This document shows, piece after piece, positions 14,986 through 23,874 of a stretch of DNA of 64,000 nucleotides (positions are counted from its first letter, which is position 1; the number at the start of each line of letters is the position of its first letter). The notes under the pieces are model-generated. The model was not told the DNA's origin, searched no databases, and saw nothing but the letters and a program-made list of their open reading frames with translations. Origin of the DNA: Pseudodesulfovibrio thermohalotolerans (GTDB taxonomy: Bacteria; Desulfobacterota; Desulfovibrionia; Desulfovibrionales; Desulfovibrionaceae); assembly GCF_021353295.2 (NCBI RefSeq), contig NZ_CP120635.1, positions 1,034,001-1,098,000 on the forward strand, in the 5' to 3' direction. A program made the position numbers and the translations under genes.

Positions 14986-15768
14986 ATGGACATCATCCCC
15001 ATCTGGGCATTTTACCTCGCCGCCGCCGTGGCCGGTCTCGAACTCGGCGGTTTGTCCACCATTTTCATCCAGCGTTGGATCGACGAGGAGCCCATCTGCC
15101 GTCCCGGCGGGTCCAAGTGTCCCAACTGCGACTCGCGGCTCGGCTGGCGCGACACCATTCCGCTGGTCAGCTTTCTGCTCCTGAAGGGGCGGTGCCGTCA
15201 TTGCGGGTCGCCTATCGGGCCGCAGTATCTGCTGGTGGAATTGTCCTGCATGGCCTGGGCCCTGGCCTCGGCCCACACCTTCGGGCCGTCGCCGGAATGG
15301 GGCGTGTATCTGGTGCTCGGCGTCATGCTTATCGCGGGCAGCTTCATCGATTTCGAAACCTTCCTGCTGCCCGACCGCATCACATTGGGCGGGACGGCCG
15401 CCGCGCTGGCGGCTTCCTTCATGCTTGAGGAAGGTCCCGGCTGGCAGGACGCGCTGCTCGGCGCGGCCGTGGGCGCGGGATTGTTCTGGGTCGTGCAACA
15501 GCTCTACCGCCTGTGGCGCAAGCGGGAGGGGCTGGGCACCGGCGACGTCAAGCTCATGGCCATGATCGGGGCCATGACCGGACTGGGCGGGTTGCCTCTG
15601 ACTATTTTGGTGGGCAGCCTGACCGGCGCGGCCGGTTCCGTCTTTTACATGCTCCGCCCGGGCAAGGGCGGAATCCGTGGCCGTGTTCCCTACGGTCCCT
15701 TCCTGAGCCTCGGCTGTCTTCTCTACCTGCTCTACGGCCCGCAGATCATGCGCTGGCTGGATTTCTAG
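14986..15768 (+). CDS. Prepilin leader peptidase/N-methyltransferase (A24)
   Basis: Polytopic aspartic protease that cleaves type IV prepilin leaders and methylates the new N-terminus. The cytoplasmic zinc loop has two CxxC sets (CPNCDSRLGW, then CRHCG). The two catalytic aspartates are in FIDFETFLLPD and GTGDVKLMAM. About seven helices are visible in 260 residues, normal for PilD/GspO. The ATG at 14986 follows CAAGGAGT. No pilin genes are nearby in the window, so its substrates are encoded elsewhere. It is divergent from the CoA ligase and ends in its own terminator. Confidence 0.94.
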   Translation: MDIIPIWAFYLAAAVAGLELGGLSTIFIQRWIDEEPICRPGGSKCPNCDSRLGWRDTIPLVSFLLLKGRCRHCGSPIGPQYLLVELSCMAWALASAHTFGPSPEWGVYLVLGVMLIAGSFIDFETFLLPDRITLGGTAAALAASFMLEEGPGWQDALLGAAVGAGLFWVVQQLYRLWRKREGLGTGDVKLMAMIGAMTGLGGLPLTILVGSLTGAAGSVFYMLRPGKGGIRGRVPYGPFLSLGCLLYLLYGPQIMRWLDF

Positions 15769-15796
15769 GCCATACGGCGCTCCCATGGACAACGGG

Positions 15797-15826
15797 AAAA
15801 CCGCCCGGATGGCGCGGACGGTTTTT
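15797..15826 (+). terminator. Terminator after the prepilin peptidase gene
   Basis: AAAACCG and CCG arms pair with CGG and CGGTTTT around one mismatch, ending in five T residues. The A-rich left side could let it work for the convergent BON lipoprotein gene too. Confidence 0.75.
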
Positions 15827-15863
15827 CGCAATGAGCCTTGGTTCTCGATTGGAGGGAGGAGAA

Positions 15864-16670
15864 CTACCTTCCCCTGTCGGGGTTGGAAACGGCCAGCGTC
15901 GGGTGAACCTGCGACTTCGGCTTCTTTTCCACCTTGGGCCGGGTTTTGACGCTTTTGGGCTTGGTTTCGGGCGGCGGCGGGATTTCCTTGGGCGGCTCTG
16001 GCGCAGGGGCGAGTTGGGCGGTCATGATCTTCGGTTCGGCGGCGTTTTCCTGATGATAGAGAAATGAAACCACCCTGTGCACCCCGTCCATGCCCATGGC
16101 GTGGGCCACGATGCGTTCCCGTTCCTCCCTGTTCTGGATGGCGCCCAGAAGGATGATGTCGCCCTGGACGATCTCCACCTCGATGGGCGTGCTGGTCACC
16201 TCGAAGTCGGCCATGAGCTGCGTCCGCAGTTCGGTGTATCGGGCCTGGTCGTGGAAGAAGGAGGCCTTGGCGTCCTCGTCGCGCAGGTACAGCCGGCTGA
16301 TGACCGCGCGCTTGCCGTCGACCTTGTCCACGCATTGATAGATTTTCCGCAATTGTTCCGGGGAGTCGTATTCTCCCACCAGGTAGAGCTTGCCGAAATA
16401 GCAGTAGGGAGTGATCTGCGTAGGTTCGATGCCCTTGGCCCTGTAAAGCTCGGCCTGGGCGTGCCCGGCCACGATGGCGTCCAACATCTGTTGTTCGGTG
16501 GTCCGTTCATCCATGGCTGTTTCGTACATCGATTGTCCTCCTCCGATGAGCGAGGAGACGTAGGCGGGCGCGCCGGGAATGAGCCCGATGCCCATGGGCA
16601 CCATGGCGCACCCTGGCAAAAGGAAGATGAATGAGGCCGCGATCAGCAGTTTGCATCCGAATTTCAGCAC
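15864..16670 (-). CDS. BON-domain lipoprotein
   Basis: Exported lipoprotein. The open frame extends far upstream but the GTG at 16670 gives VLKFGCKLLIAASFIFLLPG followed by the lipobox cysteine, so this is the likely start; a G-rich stretch precedes it. BON (OsmY-like) domains are suggested twice: about residues 80-150 (YCYFGKLYLVGEYDS) and 165-225 (VEIVQGDIILLGAIQN, GVHRVVSFLY), which bind phospholipid in studied members. The C-terminus is a Pro/Lys-rich linker (PKEIPPPPETKPK) typical of proteins reaching through the cell wall. 268 residues. It is convergent with the peptidase gene. Confidence 0.85.
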   Translation of the reverse strand: MLKFGCKLLIAASFIFLLPGCAMVPMGIGLIPGAPAYVSSLIGGGQSMYETAMDERTTEQQMLDAIVAGHAQAELYRAKGIEPTQITPYCYFGKLYLVGEYDSPEQLRKIYQCVDKVDGKRAVISRLYLRDEDAKASFFHDQARYTELRTQLMADFEVTSTPIEVEIVQGDIILLGAIQNREERERIVAHAMGMDGVHRVVSFLYHQENAAEPKIMTAQLAPAPEPPKEIPPPPETKPKSVKTRPKVEKKPKSQVHPTLAVSNPDRGR

Positions 16671-16894
16671 CGTCCCCCCCAGGAAAAGTAAAGTGTTCAG
16701 GCCCCACCCCTGCGAGGAGAAAAGCAAAAAGCCTGCCAGTATCTTCTGAAACGGCAAGCGATCTTTGCAGCTCATGGAGGGCAAAGCTTTTACAATGCCG
16801 GGGATTTTGGAAAAAGAAAACCGCCGATCTAAAAAACGTGGATTCTGTGCGGAGATATGGACAGTCGCGTCTAGAAAAAGTGGATTCTGTGCGG
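16671..16894. repeat. Intergenic region with a 15-base direct repeat
   Basis: GTGGATTCTGTGCGG occurs at 16838-16852 and again at 16880-16894, each preceded by a run of A. The second copy overlaps the glycosyltransferase stop. Otherwise the region holds nothing I can name; it must contain the BON gene promoter. Confidence 0.5.
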
Positions 16895-18478
16895 CTAGAA
16901 TTTGCCTTCGTGACGGGGCCAGTAGCCGGTGAATCCCTTGCAGACGATGATGGTGAACTTGCGGCCCTCCATGCCATTGAAGGAGGAGCGGTAGTGGATG
17001 GGGTCGGACACGTGTTCGAACATCTTTTTCAGGCCGCGTACCTTGGCGTTGGTGAAGCGCTTGCGGATCATGACCGCGTCCCAGCCAACCTTGCCTTCGG
17101 CCGGAGAAGGCCACAGGTCGTACTGGTTCATGCGCCGTTTTTCGGTCCAGGTGCAGTAGGTGATGGGCTGTCCTTCGAGATAGAAGGCCAGCTCCGAGGT
17201 GAACCCGTAGTTGTCGGACATGGCGAAGACCGTGGACGGGTCGTCGAATTCCGTGCGGATGATCTCGTCCACCTTGCGTCCCAGGTCGGCCCACCCCTTG
17301 AGACGGAGAGTGGGGTTCACGGCGTCAGGGATCGGGAGGAGCGGCGAGATGAATATGGCTACGGTCAGGACGACGGCGGAGCCCGTCAGGATGGCGCGTC
17401 CCCGTGTCCTGCGGCCGGGCGCGTCCCACCACGCCTTGAGGGCCATGCCCGCCAGGATGGCTCCCGCCGAGAAGGTCACGGCGGTCCAGTTGGCTTCCAC
17501 CTTGGAGAAGAGCGCCTTGAGGGTGATGCCCGCCCACAGGGGCCAGAAGAAAAGCACGGTCATCAGGTCCCGCCGGTAGTCCGCGTCGAAACGCCCCACC
17601 GGGCCGACCCATGCCTTGCGCATCGCGCCGACCGAGGCCACGGCGAGGAACCAGGCCCACCACGGGGCCAGCAGGCCGATCTGCGCGCCGAGCATTTCGA
17701 AGAACGGCCCGATGCGGTCGGGCAGCCAGTCGCTGCCGCCCACGCCGGAGGTCAGCTTGGCGACATGCTTGTAGGCGACCCAGTCGTTGCTCATGTTCCA
17801 GATGATAATGGGCGCGAGTCCGATGGTGGAACCGGCGATCGCGGCAACGGCGAAGCGCGTCCAGAACCGCTCCGGCATCTGTCCCCGGCATTGCAGGATC
17901 AGGGCGTGGATCAGGGCCAGGGCGAGGAAGGTGAGCATCATGTACTTGGCGAGGATGCCCACGGCCATGCACACGGCGAGGATGACGAAGGGAATGTTGG
18001 AGACCGGCAGGTCGGGTTCGTTGCGCGTGGCCGCCGCAAGGGCGAAGAAGGCCACGGTCCAGCAGAAGATGAGCGGGCAGTCCGTGGTGGCCAGGATGCC
18101 CAGCGCGTTGAGCATGGGCATGGTCGCCGCCGCGAACAGCACGAAAATGGCGAGCCTGTATTCCCGCCACACCCTGGACACGCCGATGTAGAGCGCGGCC
18201 TGGATGCCGGCCATGCCCAGGATGGACCCGAAGCGCACGCCGAGTTCGGTGTTTCCGAAAACCTTGGTCCACAGGGTGATGACCCAGGCGATGAGCGGCC
18301 CCTTGGAATAATAGGATAATTGCGGCCGCCGAATCCAATCCCAGTACTGGGCCTCGTCCTGTACCAGGTTCAGTTGGCCCGAGGCCACGAACCAGTAACG
18401 CACCGCAAAGGATGCCAAAATGATGAAAAAGGCGAGGACATCAAGCCTGGGAGTATAGGTATCGCGGGGCATGGTCAT
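16895..18478 (-). CDS. ArnT-like dolichyl/undecaprenyl-phosphate glycosyltransferase (GT83/PMT_2)
   Basis: Large membrane glycosyltransferase that moves a sugar from a polyprenyl-phosphate donor onto a lipid or protein in the periplasm. The first loop carries the acidic motif QDEAQYWDW, followed by SYYSKGPLIAW, both hallmarks of ArnT-like enzymes. About ten to eleven helices fill the first 400 residues and a soluble C-terminal domain of about 130 residues follows. Starts at 18487 (GTG), 18478 (ATG) and 18472 (ATG) are all possible; none has a strong ribosome site. The acceptor is unknown. Confidence 0.88.
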   Translation of the reverse strand: MTMPRDTYTPRLDVLAFFIILASFAVRYWFVASGQLNLVQDEAQYWDWIRRPQLSYYSKGPLIAWVITLWTKVFGNTELGVRFGSILGMAGIQAALYIGVSRVWREYRLAIFVLFAAATMPMLNALGILATTDCPLIFCWTVAFFALAAATRNEPDLPVSNIPFVILAVCMAVGILAKYMMLTFLALALIHALILQCRGQMPERFWTRFAVAAIAGSTIGLAPIIIWNMSNDWVAYKHVAKLTSGVGGSDWLPDRIGPFFEMLGAQIGLLAPWWAWFLAVASVGAMRKAWVGPVGRFDADYRRDLMTVLFFWPLWAGITLKALFSKVEANWTAVTFSAGAILAGMALKAWWDAPGRRTRGRAILTGSAVVLTVAIFISPLLPIPDAVNPTLRLKGWADLGRKVDEIIRTEFDDPSTVFAMSDNYGFTSELAFYLEGQPITYCTWTEKRRMNQYDLWPSPAEGKVGWDAVMIRKRFTNAKVRGLKKMFEHVSDPIHYRSSFNGMEGRKFTIIVCKGFTGYWPRHEGKF

Positions 18479-18526
18479 AACCGGCACCCAATATATTATT
18501 CGGTGAAGAGAGGCAAGAAAGAAGGG

Positions 18527-18547
18527 CGCGGCATCCCGATTGCCGCG
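18527..18547 (-). terminator. Short hairpin between methyltransferase and glycosyltransferase genes
   Basis: CGCGGCA pairs with TGCCGCG over a seven-base loop, followed on the minus strand by a pyrimidine-rich run (CCCTTCTTTCTT). Likely a modest terminator for the methyltransferase gene upstream. Confidence 0.4.
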
Positions 18548-18616
18548 TTGTGAAATCAGTTGCGGGAGTCGTCTCCGACGGATTTGCCGGGCAATTCCGT
18601 CGCGGGCGGGCGGTGT

Positions 18617-19210
18617 TTATTCGGCCTCGAAGCGGATCAGGTTCGCGTGGCCTGTGTCGAGGGTGGAGGCGTGGCTGAAGCCGTGGGGTTCGACCAGGGC
18701 GCGGACGTCCTCCTCGGAGAGGCGGGAGTGGAGCGGCGGCCCGAAATTGGCCTCGACCTTTTTGCATTCGAGCACGGCCAAAGTGGAGCCGGGACGCAGA
18801 AGGCGGTGAAATTCACGGAACATTTCCGCCGCGCGGTCACGAACCTTCTTGATGTGCAGGACGGTGGACAGGAAGATCACGTCCACGGAGTGCGGTTCGA
18901 TGGGCAGAGGGGCGGTGATGTCGGCGGCAAATGCGGTGATGGGGGCCTCGCCGGGACGGGCGGGCAGCTTGTTGAGGGCGTCCGTCGAGATGCGGATGTT
19001 GTCCACGGCGATGATCGCGCCAGTCTCGCCGAGCAGCGGCGCGGCGTACAGGGAATATTCCCCGGCCCCGCACCCGGCGTCCAGGAAGACCTGGCCGGGC
19101 TTCAGGTCCAGATGCGCAAAGACGGCGGCAGGCTCCTGCAACCAGAAACTTGTCGGCCCATACCCCTTGCGGGGAGCTTCGTTTTCTTGCGGAATTTTCG
19201 TGTTACTCAT
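18617..19210 (-). CDS. Class I SAM-dependent methyltransferase
   Basis: Soluble methyltransferase with the Rossmann motif I FLDAGCGAGEYSLY near residue 45, motif II IIAVDN, and the post-II LDTGHANLIRF tail. I start at MSNTKIPQENEAP, since upstream codons in the same frame look non-coding and overlap the trpA end hairpin; the ribosome site is weak. Nearest relatives would be the UbiE/Methyltransf_11 group; substrate unknown. 197 residues. It lies downstream of the trp operon terminator hairpin and is probably a separate unit. Confidence 0.82.
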   Translation of the reverse strand: MSNTKIPQENEAPRKGYGPTSFWLQEPAAVFAHLDLKPGQVFLDAGCGAGEYSLYAAPLLGETGAIIAVDNIRISTDALNKLPARPGEAPITAFAADITAPLPIEPHSVDVIFLSTVLHIKKVRDRAAEMFREFHRLLRPGSTLAVLECKKVEANFGPPLHSRLSEEDVRALVEPHGFSHASTLDTGHANLIRFEAE

Positions 19211-19308
19211 TTTAATATAGTAAAACTGTTCAGCAAGCCCGTCAAAGAAATGAGTTTCCGTCCGCCGAAGGCGCATCAAAAAGTTTGGGAAAAGAGAGGG
19301 ATGGGGGT

Positions 19309-19365
19309 CCGGGGGAAGGGAGAGAAACAACCCTTTTCAAAGGGTTTTTCTCTCCCTTCCCCCGG
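19309..19365. terminator. Large hairpin after trpA (dispersed repeat copy A)
   Basis: A long stem (CCGGGGGAAGGGAGAGAAA with its complement) caps the end of the trp operon 16 bases after trpA. It is followed at 19365-19376 by GCCGCCGGAGGC, a tag also seen near 42087 and, more loosely, at 10870 and 20233. There is no strong T run, so it could protect the mRNA end or act with Rho. Confidence 0.6.
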
Positions 19366-19380
19366 CCGCCGGAGGCTGCC

Positions 19381-20142
19381 CTACTTCCACGGCTCCATGA
19401 AGGAGTCGCTGGAGCGGCCGGATTCGATGTGCGAGATGAGGGCGGAGCCGAATATGGCGGCGTCCATGAGTCCCTCGAACTGTTCGAGTTGATCGGGATG
19501 CTTGATGCCGAAGCCCAGGGCTATGGGGATGTCGAAGACTTCCCGCGCCTCGGCGAGTTTTTCCTTGATGCGTGCGGGCAGGGCGTCGCGCTGTCCGGTG
19601 GTGCCGAGCACGGAGACGAAGTAACAAAATCCCGCTGCGCCCTCGGCGTAGAGCGCCATGCGTTCCTTGGAGGTGTTCAGGCCGATCAGGGGAACGAGGG
19701 CGACGCCGTGCGGTTCGACGGCATCCTTGACGAATTGGGATTCCTCGTGGGGCATGTCCGCGACGATCAGGCCGGAAACTCCGGCCGCTTCGCAGTCCTT
19801 GCCGAATTTATCCAGACCGTATTGATAGATGGGGTTGAGATAGCCCATGAGCAGCAGGGCAGCCTTGAATTGCCCCTTGCGCTTTCGCAGCTCGGTGAGA
19901 ATCCAGGCCAGGTTGACGCCGTCCGCGAGACATTGGAGGGACGCCTTTTCCACGACCGGACCGTCGGCCACCGGGTCGGAAAAGGGCATACCGATCTCGA
20001 TGACGGACGCGCCAGCCGCGTCCAGTTCTTCAAGTTCTTTCCAGAATTGCTCGCGGTCCGGGAACCCTGCGGGCAGGAACGGAATGAGCCCAACCTTCCC
20101 CCTGGCCTTGGCCTCTTCGATTTTTATCTGCATTGCATTCAT
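19381..20142 (-). CDS. trpA: Tryptophan synthase alpha chain
   Basis: Cleaves indole-3-glycerol phosphate to indole and glyceraldehyde 3-phosphate, passing indole to TrpB. The TIM barrel shows the catalytic Glu in EIGMPFSDPVADGP and the phosphate loop GFGIKHPDQ; ISGLIVADMP is the other signature (here VSGLIVADMPHEE). I start at MNAMQIKIEEAK with AAGGTG upstream; the longer frame runs into the trpB-trpA hairpin. 253 residues, normal. Last gene of the aromatic operon. Confidence 0.96.
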   Translation of the reverse strand: MNAMQIKIEEAKARGKVGLIPFLPAGFPDREQFWKELEELDAAGASVIEIGMPFSDPVADGPVVEKASLQCLADGVNLAWILTELRKRKGQFKAALLLMGYLNPIYQYGLDKFGKDCEAAGVSGLIVADMPHEESQFVKDAVEPHGVALVPLIGLNTSKERMALYAEGAAGFCYFVSVLGTTGQRDALPARIKEKLAEAREVFDIPIALGFGIKHPDQLEQFEGLMDAAIFGSALISHIESGRSSDSFMEPWK

Positions 20143-20301
20143 ATTGTACACCTTGTCTGCGCGCCCGCCTTGCGCGGAGCGCACCCATAAAGTTTTGGAG
20201 CTTCCCAAGAACCTTTTTCTAAAGGTTCTTGGGCCGTCGAAGACGCCTCACCGGCGAGGTCCCGTCGTAGACACGCCCCGGCGGCATCCTGCCGGAGGCC
20301 C
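20143..20301 (-). repeat. trpB-trpA spacer with a strong hairpin (dispersed repeat copy B)
   Basis: CCCAAGAACCTTT pairs perfectly (13 bp, 20204-20216 with 20221-20233) around a four-base loop. The flanks, AAAGTTTTGGAG before and GCCGTCGAAGAC after, resemble those of the hairpins at 19309 and 42105. No T run follows, so it is probably not a full stop but could set the TrpB/TrpA mRNA ratio. Confidence 0.55.
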
Positions 20302-21465
20302 TCACAGGATCTCATCGAGTATCCCCAAATCCTTGTCGCCCCGCCCGGAGAGGCAGACGAGCACCGATTGGCCCTGGAGCTTGTCCCTGTTCTCTATGGC
20401 GTAGGCCACGGCGTGGGAGGATTCCAGGGCCGGGATGATGCCTTCGCGCCGGGACAGGACCTTGAAGGCGTTGATGGCCTGGGTGTCGTTGATGGTCGTG
20501 TAGTCGACCCGGCCGATGGCATCGAGGTGGGCGTGCTCCGGGCCGACGCCGGGATAGTCCAGGCCTGCCGCGACGGAGTGGGAGGGCTCGATCTGGCCTT
20601 CCGGGGTCTGCAACAGCTTGGTCTTCATGCCGTGCAGCACACCTTCGGTGCCGTGGTCGATGGGCGCGGAGCTGTAGCAGCCCGGCTCGCCGGTGCCTGC
20701 GGCTTCCACGCCGACCAGCTTCACGGATTCGTCGGGGACGAAGTTGTGAAACATGCCGATGGCGTTGGAGCCGCCGCCCACGCAGGCCACGACCACATCG
20801 GGCAGTTTGCCCTGGTTGCGGGTCATGAACTGCTCGCGCGCTTCCTTGGAGATGATCTGCTGGAATTCGCGGACCAGGGTGGGGAAGGGATGCGGCCCGG
20901 CGGCGGTGCCGAAGCAGTAGTGGGTGGTCTCCTGGTCGGAGAGCCAGCGTCTGAGGGCCTCGTTGATGGCGTCCTTGAGGGTCTTGGTGCCCGACTCGAC
21001 GGCGATGATTTCCGCTCCCATGAGACGCATTCTGTTGACGTTCGGGGCCTGGCGGACCACGTCGGTGGCGCCCATGTAGATGACCGCCTTCATGTCGAGC
21101 ATGGCGGCGGCTACGGTGGTGGCCACCCCGTGCATTCCCGCGCCGGTCTCGGCCAGGAGCACCTTTTTGCCCATCATTTTGGCCAGGAGCCCCTGGCCAA
21201 GGGTGTTGTTGATCTTGTGCGCGCCCGAGTGGTTGAGGTCCTCGCGCTTGAGCCAGAGGTCGAGGCCGAGGTCCCTGGAGAGGTTCGGGCAGTAGGTGAT
21301 GGCCGAGGGACGGCCGACGTTTTCCTTGAGCATGGCCGCGAAGCGGCTCTGAAACGCCTCGCTCGGGAGGATGGTTTCCATGGCCTCTTCGAGCTCTATG
21401 AGCGGCGGCATGAGCAGTTCGGGGATGAACTGCCCGCCGAAGTCGCCGAAGTATCCTTTTTTCAT
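20302..21465 (-). CDS. trpB: Tryptophan synthase beta chain
   Basis: PLP enzyme that joins indole to serine to give tryptophan, in complex with TrpA. The PLP lysine lies in REDLNHSGAHKINN near residue 85; the catalytic Glu is in AETGAGMHGVA; the PLP phosphate loop is GGGSNAIGMF. The beginning KGYFGDFGGQFIPE is the usual TrpB1 N-terminus. 387 residues, normal length. Nine bases after trpF. Confidence 0.98.
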   Translation of the reverse strand: MKKGYFGDFGGQFIPELLMPPLIELEEAMETILPSEAFQSRFAAMLKENVGRPSAITYCPNLSRDLGLDLWLKREDLNHSGAHKINNTLGQGLLAKMMGKKVLLAETGAGMHGVATTVAAAMLDMKAVIYMGATDVVRQAPNVNRMRLMGAEIIAVESGTKTLKDAINEALRRWLSDQETTHYCFGTAAGPHPFPTLVREFQQIISKEAREQFMTRNQGKLPDVVVACVGGGSNAIGMFHNFVPDESVKLVGVEAAGTGEPGCYSSAPIDHGTEGVLHGMKTKLLQTPEGQIEPSHSVAAGLDYPGVGPEHAHLDAIGRVDYTTINDTQAINAFKVLSRREGIIPALESSHAVAYAIENRDKLQGQSVLVCLSGRGDKDLGILDEIL

Positions 21466-21474
21466 GATGAATCC

Positions 21475-22101
21475 TTATTCCAATTCCGCGAGAATCCGGA
21501 AGACTTCCCGCAGTTTGGTTTCGTCCTTGATGCCCGGCGCGCTTTCCACGCCGGAATTGAAGTCCAGGCCAGGAGGATCCGCAGCCAGGGCAGCCTTGAG
21601 GTTGCCCGGCCCGAGTCCGCCAGCGAGGAACCAAGGTGTATGTATTTCAACGTGTTGCAGATTAGCGAGATTAATGGACTTGCCGGTTCCGCCCTGGCCT
21701 TTCGCGCCTGCGTCCAGAAGGAAGTGGCCGCAGACCTCACTATAGGCTTCCAGGTCGTGCGCCAGCGCATGGGGCGAGGGATAGGCGTCGGGCCAGAAGG
21801 CCCGGATGACCCGGTCGGGGCCGATCTTCCAGCAGAAGATCGTGTCCTGGCCGCCGTGCAGCTGGGCCGCGTGCAGCCCGCATCGGTCCATGGTTTCGAG
21901 GATTTCGTCGACGGTCTGGTCGACGAACACGCCAACCTTGGAGACCTTGCCGGTCTTGACCGAGGCCACGAAATCCGGATCGGCGTTGCGCGGGCTTTTC
22001 TCGTGGAAGATGAAGCCGAGCAGGTCAACGCCCAGTTCGACGCAGAGTTCCACGTCTTCCATGCGGGTCATGCCGCAGACCTTGACCAGGGGGCGTGTCA
22101 T
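21475..22101 (-). CDS. trpF: Phosphoribosylanthranilate isomerase
   Basis: Amadori rearrangement of N-(5'-phosphoribosyl)anthranilate to CdRP in tryptophan synthesis. The catalytic general base Cys is in KVCGMTRMED and the general acid Asp in the PGLDFNSGVE segment; GLGPGNLKAAL is the phosphate site. 208 residues. It is a separate gene here rather than fused to trpC, with one base between them. Confidence 0.96.
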   Translation of the reverse strand: MTRPLVKVCGMTRMEDVELCVELGVDLLGFIFHEKSPRNADPDFVASVKTGKVSKVGVFVDQTVDEILETMDRCGLHAAQLHGGQDTIFCWKIGPDRVIRAFWPDAYPSPHALAHDLEAYSEVCGHFLLDAGAKGQGGTGKSINLANLQHVEIHTPWFLAGGLGPGNLKAALAADPPGLDFNSGVESAPGIKDETKLREVFRILAELE

Positions 22102-22102
22102 T

Positions 22103-22873
22103 TTAGCGGACTCCCGCCAGCTCGGCCAGCATGGCGCCGGGGTCGTCGGCCTCCATCAGCGATGTGCCGACGAGTATCGCGTCGAAGCCCAGCCCGGCCA
22201 TTTCCTCCACCTGGGCGCGGGTGGACACGCCGCTTGCGCATATCCACAGCTCGCCGTCCCGCTTCTGTTTGATGAAGCGGCGGCCTTGGTCCAGGGAGGT
22301 TTCCAGGGTGTCCAGGTCGCGGTTGTTGACCTGGATGACGTCGGCTCCGGCCTCGCGGGCGCGGTCCAGGTCCGCCTGGTCGAATATTTCGACCACAGGG
22401 GTCAGGCCGGGCATCCTCGCGATGTCGACGAGCTGCTTCAGGTGGGCGGCGTCGTCGCACATGCGGGCGATGAGCAGCACGGCGGAGGCCGGGCTGGAGG
22501 CGGTCATGGCCACCTGGAGCGGATCGATGACGAAGTCCTTGCGCAAAAGCGGCAGTCCCGGCCCGTTCATCATGAAGAGGAAGTCGGGGGTGCCCTTGAA
22601 GAACTTGTGTTCGGTCAGTACGGAGATGGCCGCCGCGCCGTTTTCGGCATAGGCGTCGGCGAAATCCAGGGGGTTGGCGTTTTCGCGCAGCATTCCCCTG
22701 CTCGGGCTGGCAGGTTTGAACTCGGCGATGATCGCGCCCGGCCCCTTGGCCTTGATGGCGCCGATGAAGGAGGGGCGTTCGCCCCGGAAGGCGGCGGGAA
22801 TGCGTCCCGCCGCGAAGTCCTTGTGCAGCGACTCGATTTCGAGCCGCTTGGCCTCACGGAATTTATTCAGCAT
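22103..22873 (-). CDS. trpC: Indole-3-glycerol phosphate synthase
   Basis: Ring-closing decarboxylation of CdRP to indole-3-glycerol phosphate. IIAEFKPASPSRG holds the first catalytic Lys/Glu pair; LRKDFVIDPLQV carries the second Lys; QVNNRDLDTL and VSTRAQVEEM close the barrel. 256 residues. Its start overlaps the end of trpD by 11 bases, so translation is coupled. Confidence 0.96.
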   Translation of the reverse strand: MLNKFREAKRLEIESLHKDFAAGRIPAAFRGERPSFIGAIKAKGPGAIIAEFKPASPSRGMLRENANPLDFADAYAENGAAAISVLTEHKFFKGTPDFLFMMNGPGLPLLRKDFVIDPLQVAMTASSPASAVLLIARMCDDAAHLKQLVDIARMPGLTPVVEIFDQADLDRAREAGADVIQVNNRDLDTLETSLDQGRRFIKQKRDGELWICASGVSTRAQVEEMAGLGFDAILVGTSLMEADDPGAMLAELAGVR

Positions 22874-23870
22874 AGGGGATTCCTTTTGTCAGTCCGGCAT
22901 GAACCACGTCGCGGGCGATATCGGCGCATTCGGCCATGGTGCCCTTGTCCAGCAGATTCAGGCACCCTGCCAGATTGAGGGCCACCATGTCCATCATGGC
23001 CTCCGGCCCCTTGCCCGCCAGGATGGCCCGGAGCTTGTCCACGGCGTCCTCTTTGCCGGTGACGCGCACGTCCTCCGGGGAATGGCGCGGGAAGCCCAGG
23101 GTGCCGGGGTCGACCACTGCCTTGTCCATGCGGCCGTCGTCGATGATGTAGCCTCGGTTGACGCCCCAGGTGGTCAGCTCGTCGAAGCCGCCCGCGCCTG
23201 CGAAGATGAGGGCGCGGCGCACGCCGGTCAGGAGCAGGGTCTCGCCCATGAGGAACAGCCGTTCGGGATCGCCCACGCCGATGAGCTGGTGCGACGGGCG
23301 GACCGGATTGAGCAGCGGCCCCATGAAGTTGAACAGGGTGCGAACGCCTAGCTGCCTGCGCACGGGCATGATGTGCTTGAAGGCCGGATGGTAGGACGGG
23401 GCGAACAGGAAGGCGAAATTGTATTTCGCGAGGCCCGCCGCGGCTTCCTCCGGGGTCTGTTCCAGCGGGATGCCCAGCCCTTCGAGGGCGTCGGCCGAGC
23501 CGCAGGAGGACGACTGGGCGCGGTTCCCGTGCTTGGCCACGGTGCAGCCCATGTCCGCGAGGAACAGGGAAACGGCCGTGGAGTTGTTGAAGGAATGCTG
23601 GCCGTCGCCGCCGGTTCCCACGGTGTCGAAGATGGGGTTGTCCGGAGTGGCCTTGATGCCGGGGATGGTCCGCGCCTGCGCCAGACAGGCGCGCACGCCA
23701 GCGGCCAGGTCCGTGGAGTCTTCGCCCTTGGCGCGCAATCCCATGAGGAACGCTCCGGATTGGGCATCGGTCAGGTTGCCGGACATGAGTTCGGCGAACA
23801 TGAAGTCCGCCTGATCGTCGGTCAGGGCGTGTTTCTGGGCCAGTATTTCAAGTATTTCGGCTATGGTCAT
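22863..23870 (-). CDS. trpD: Anthranilate phosphoribosyltransferase
   Basis: Adds phosphoribosyl from PRPP to anthranilate. DTVGTGGDGQHSFNNST is the PRPP/anthranilate signature near residue 85; KHGNRAQSSSCGSADALEGLG and the GRDE-like later segment follow in order. 335 residues, normal and not fused to trpG. It begins four bases after trpG. Confidence 0.97.
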   Translation of the reverse strand: MTIAEILEILAQKHALTDDQADFMFAELMSGNLTDAQSGAFLMGLRAKGEDSTDLAAGVRACLAQARTIPGIKATPDNPIFDTVGTGGDGQHSFNNSTAVSLFLADMGCTVAKHGNRAQSSSCGSADALEGLGIPLEQTPEEAAAGLAKYNFAFLFAPSYHPAFKHIMPVRRQLGVRTLFNFMGPLLNPVRPSHQLIGVGDPERLFLMGETLLLTGVRRALIFAGAGGFDELTTWGVNRGYIIDDGRMDKAVVDPGTLGFPRHSPEDVRVTGKEDAVDKLRAILAGKGPEAMMDMVALNLAGCLNLLDKGTMAECADIARDVVHAGLTKGIPYAE

Positions 23871-23874
23871 AGTC

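Noticed and set aside
20368..22272. A 634-codon plus-strand frame opposite trpB and trpF
   Set aside because: Antisense shadow of trpB/trpF; composition typical of frames opposite GC-rich codons.
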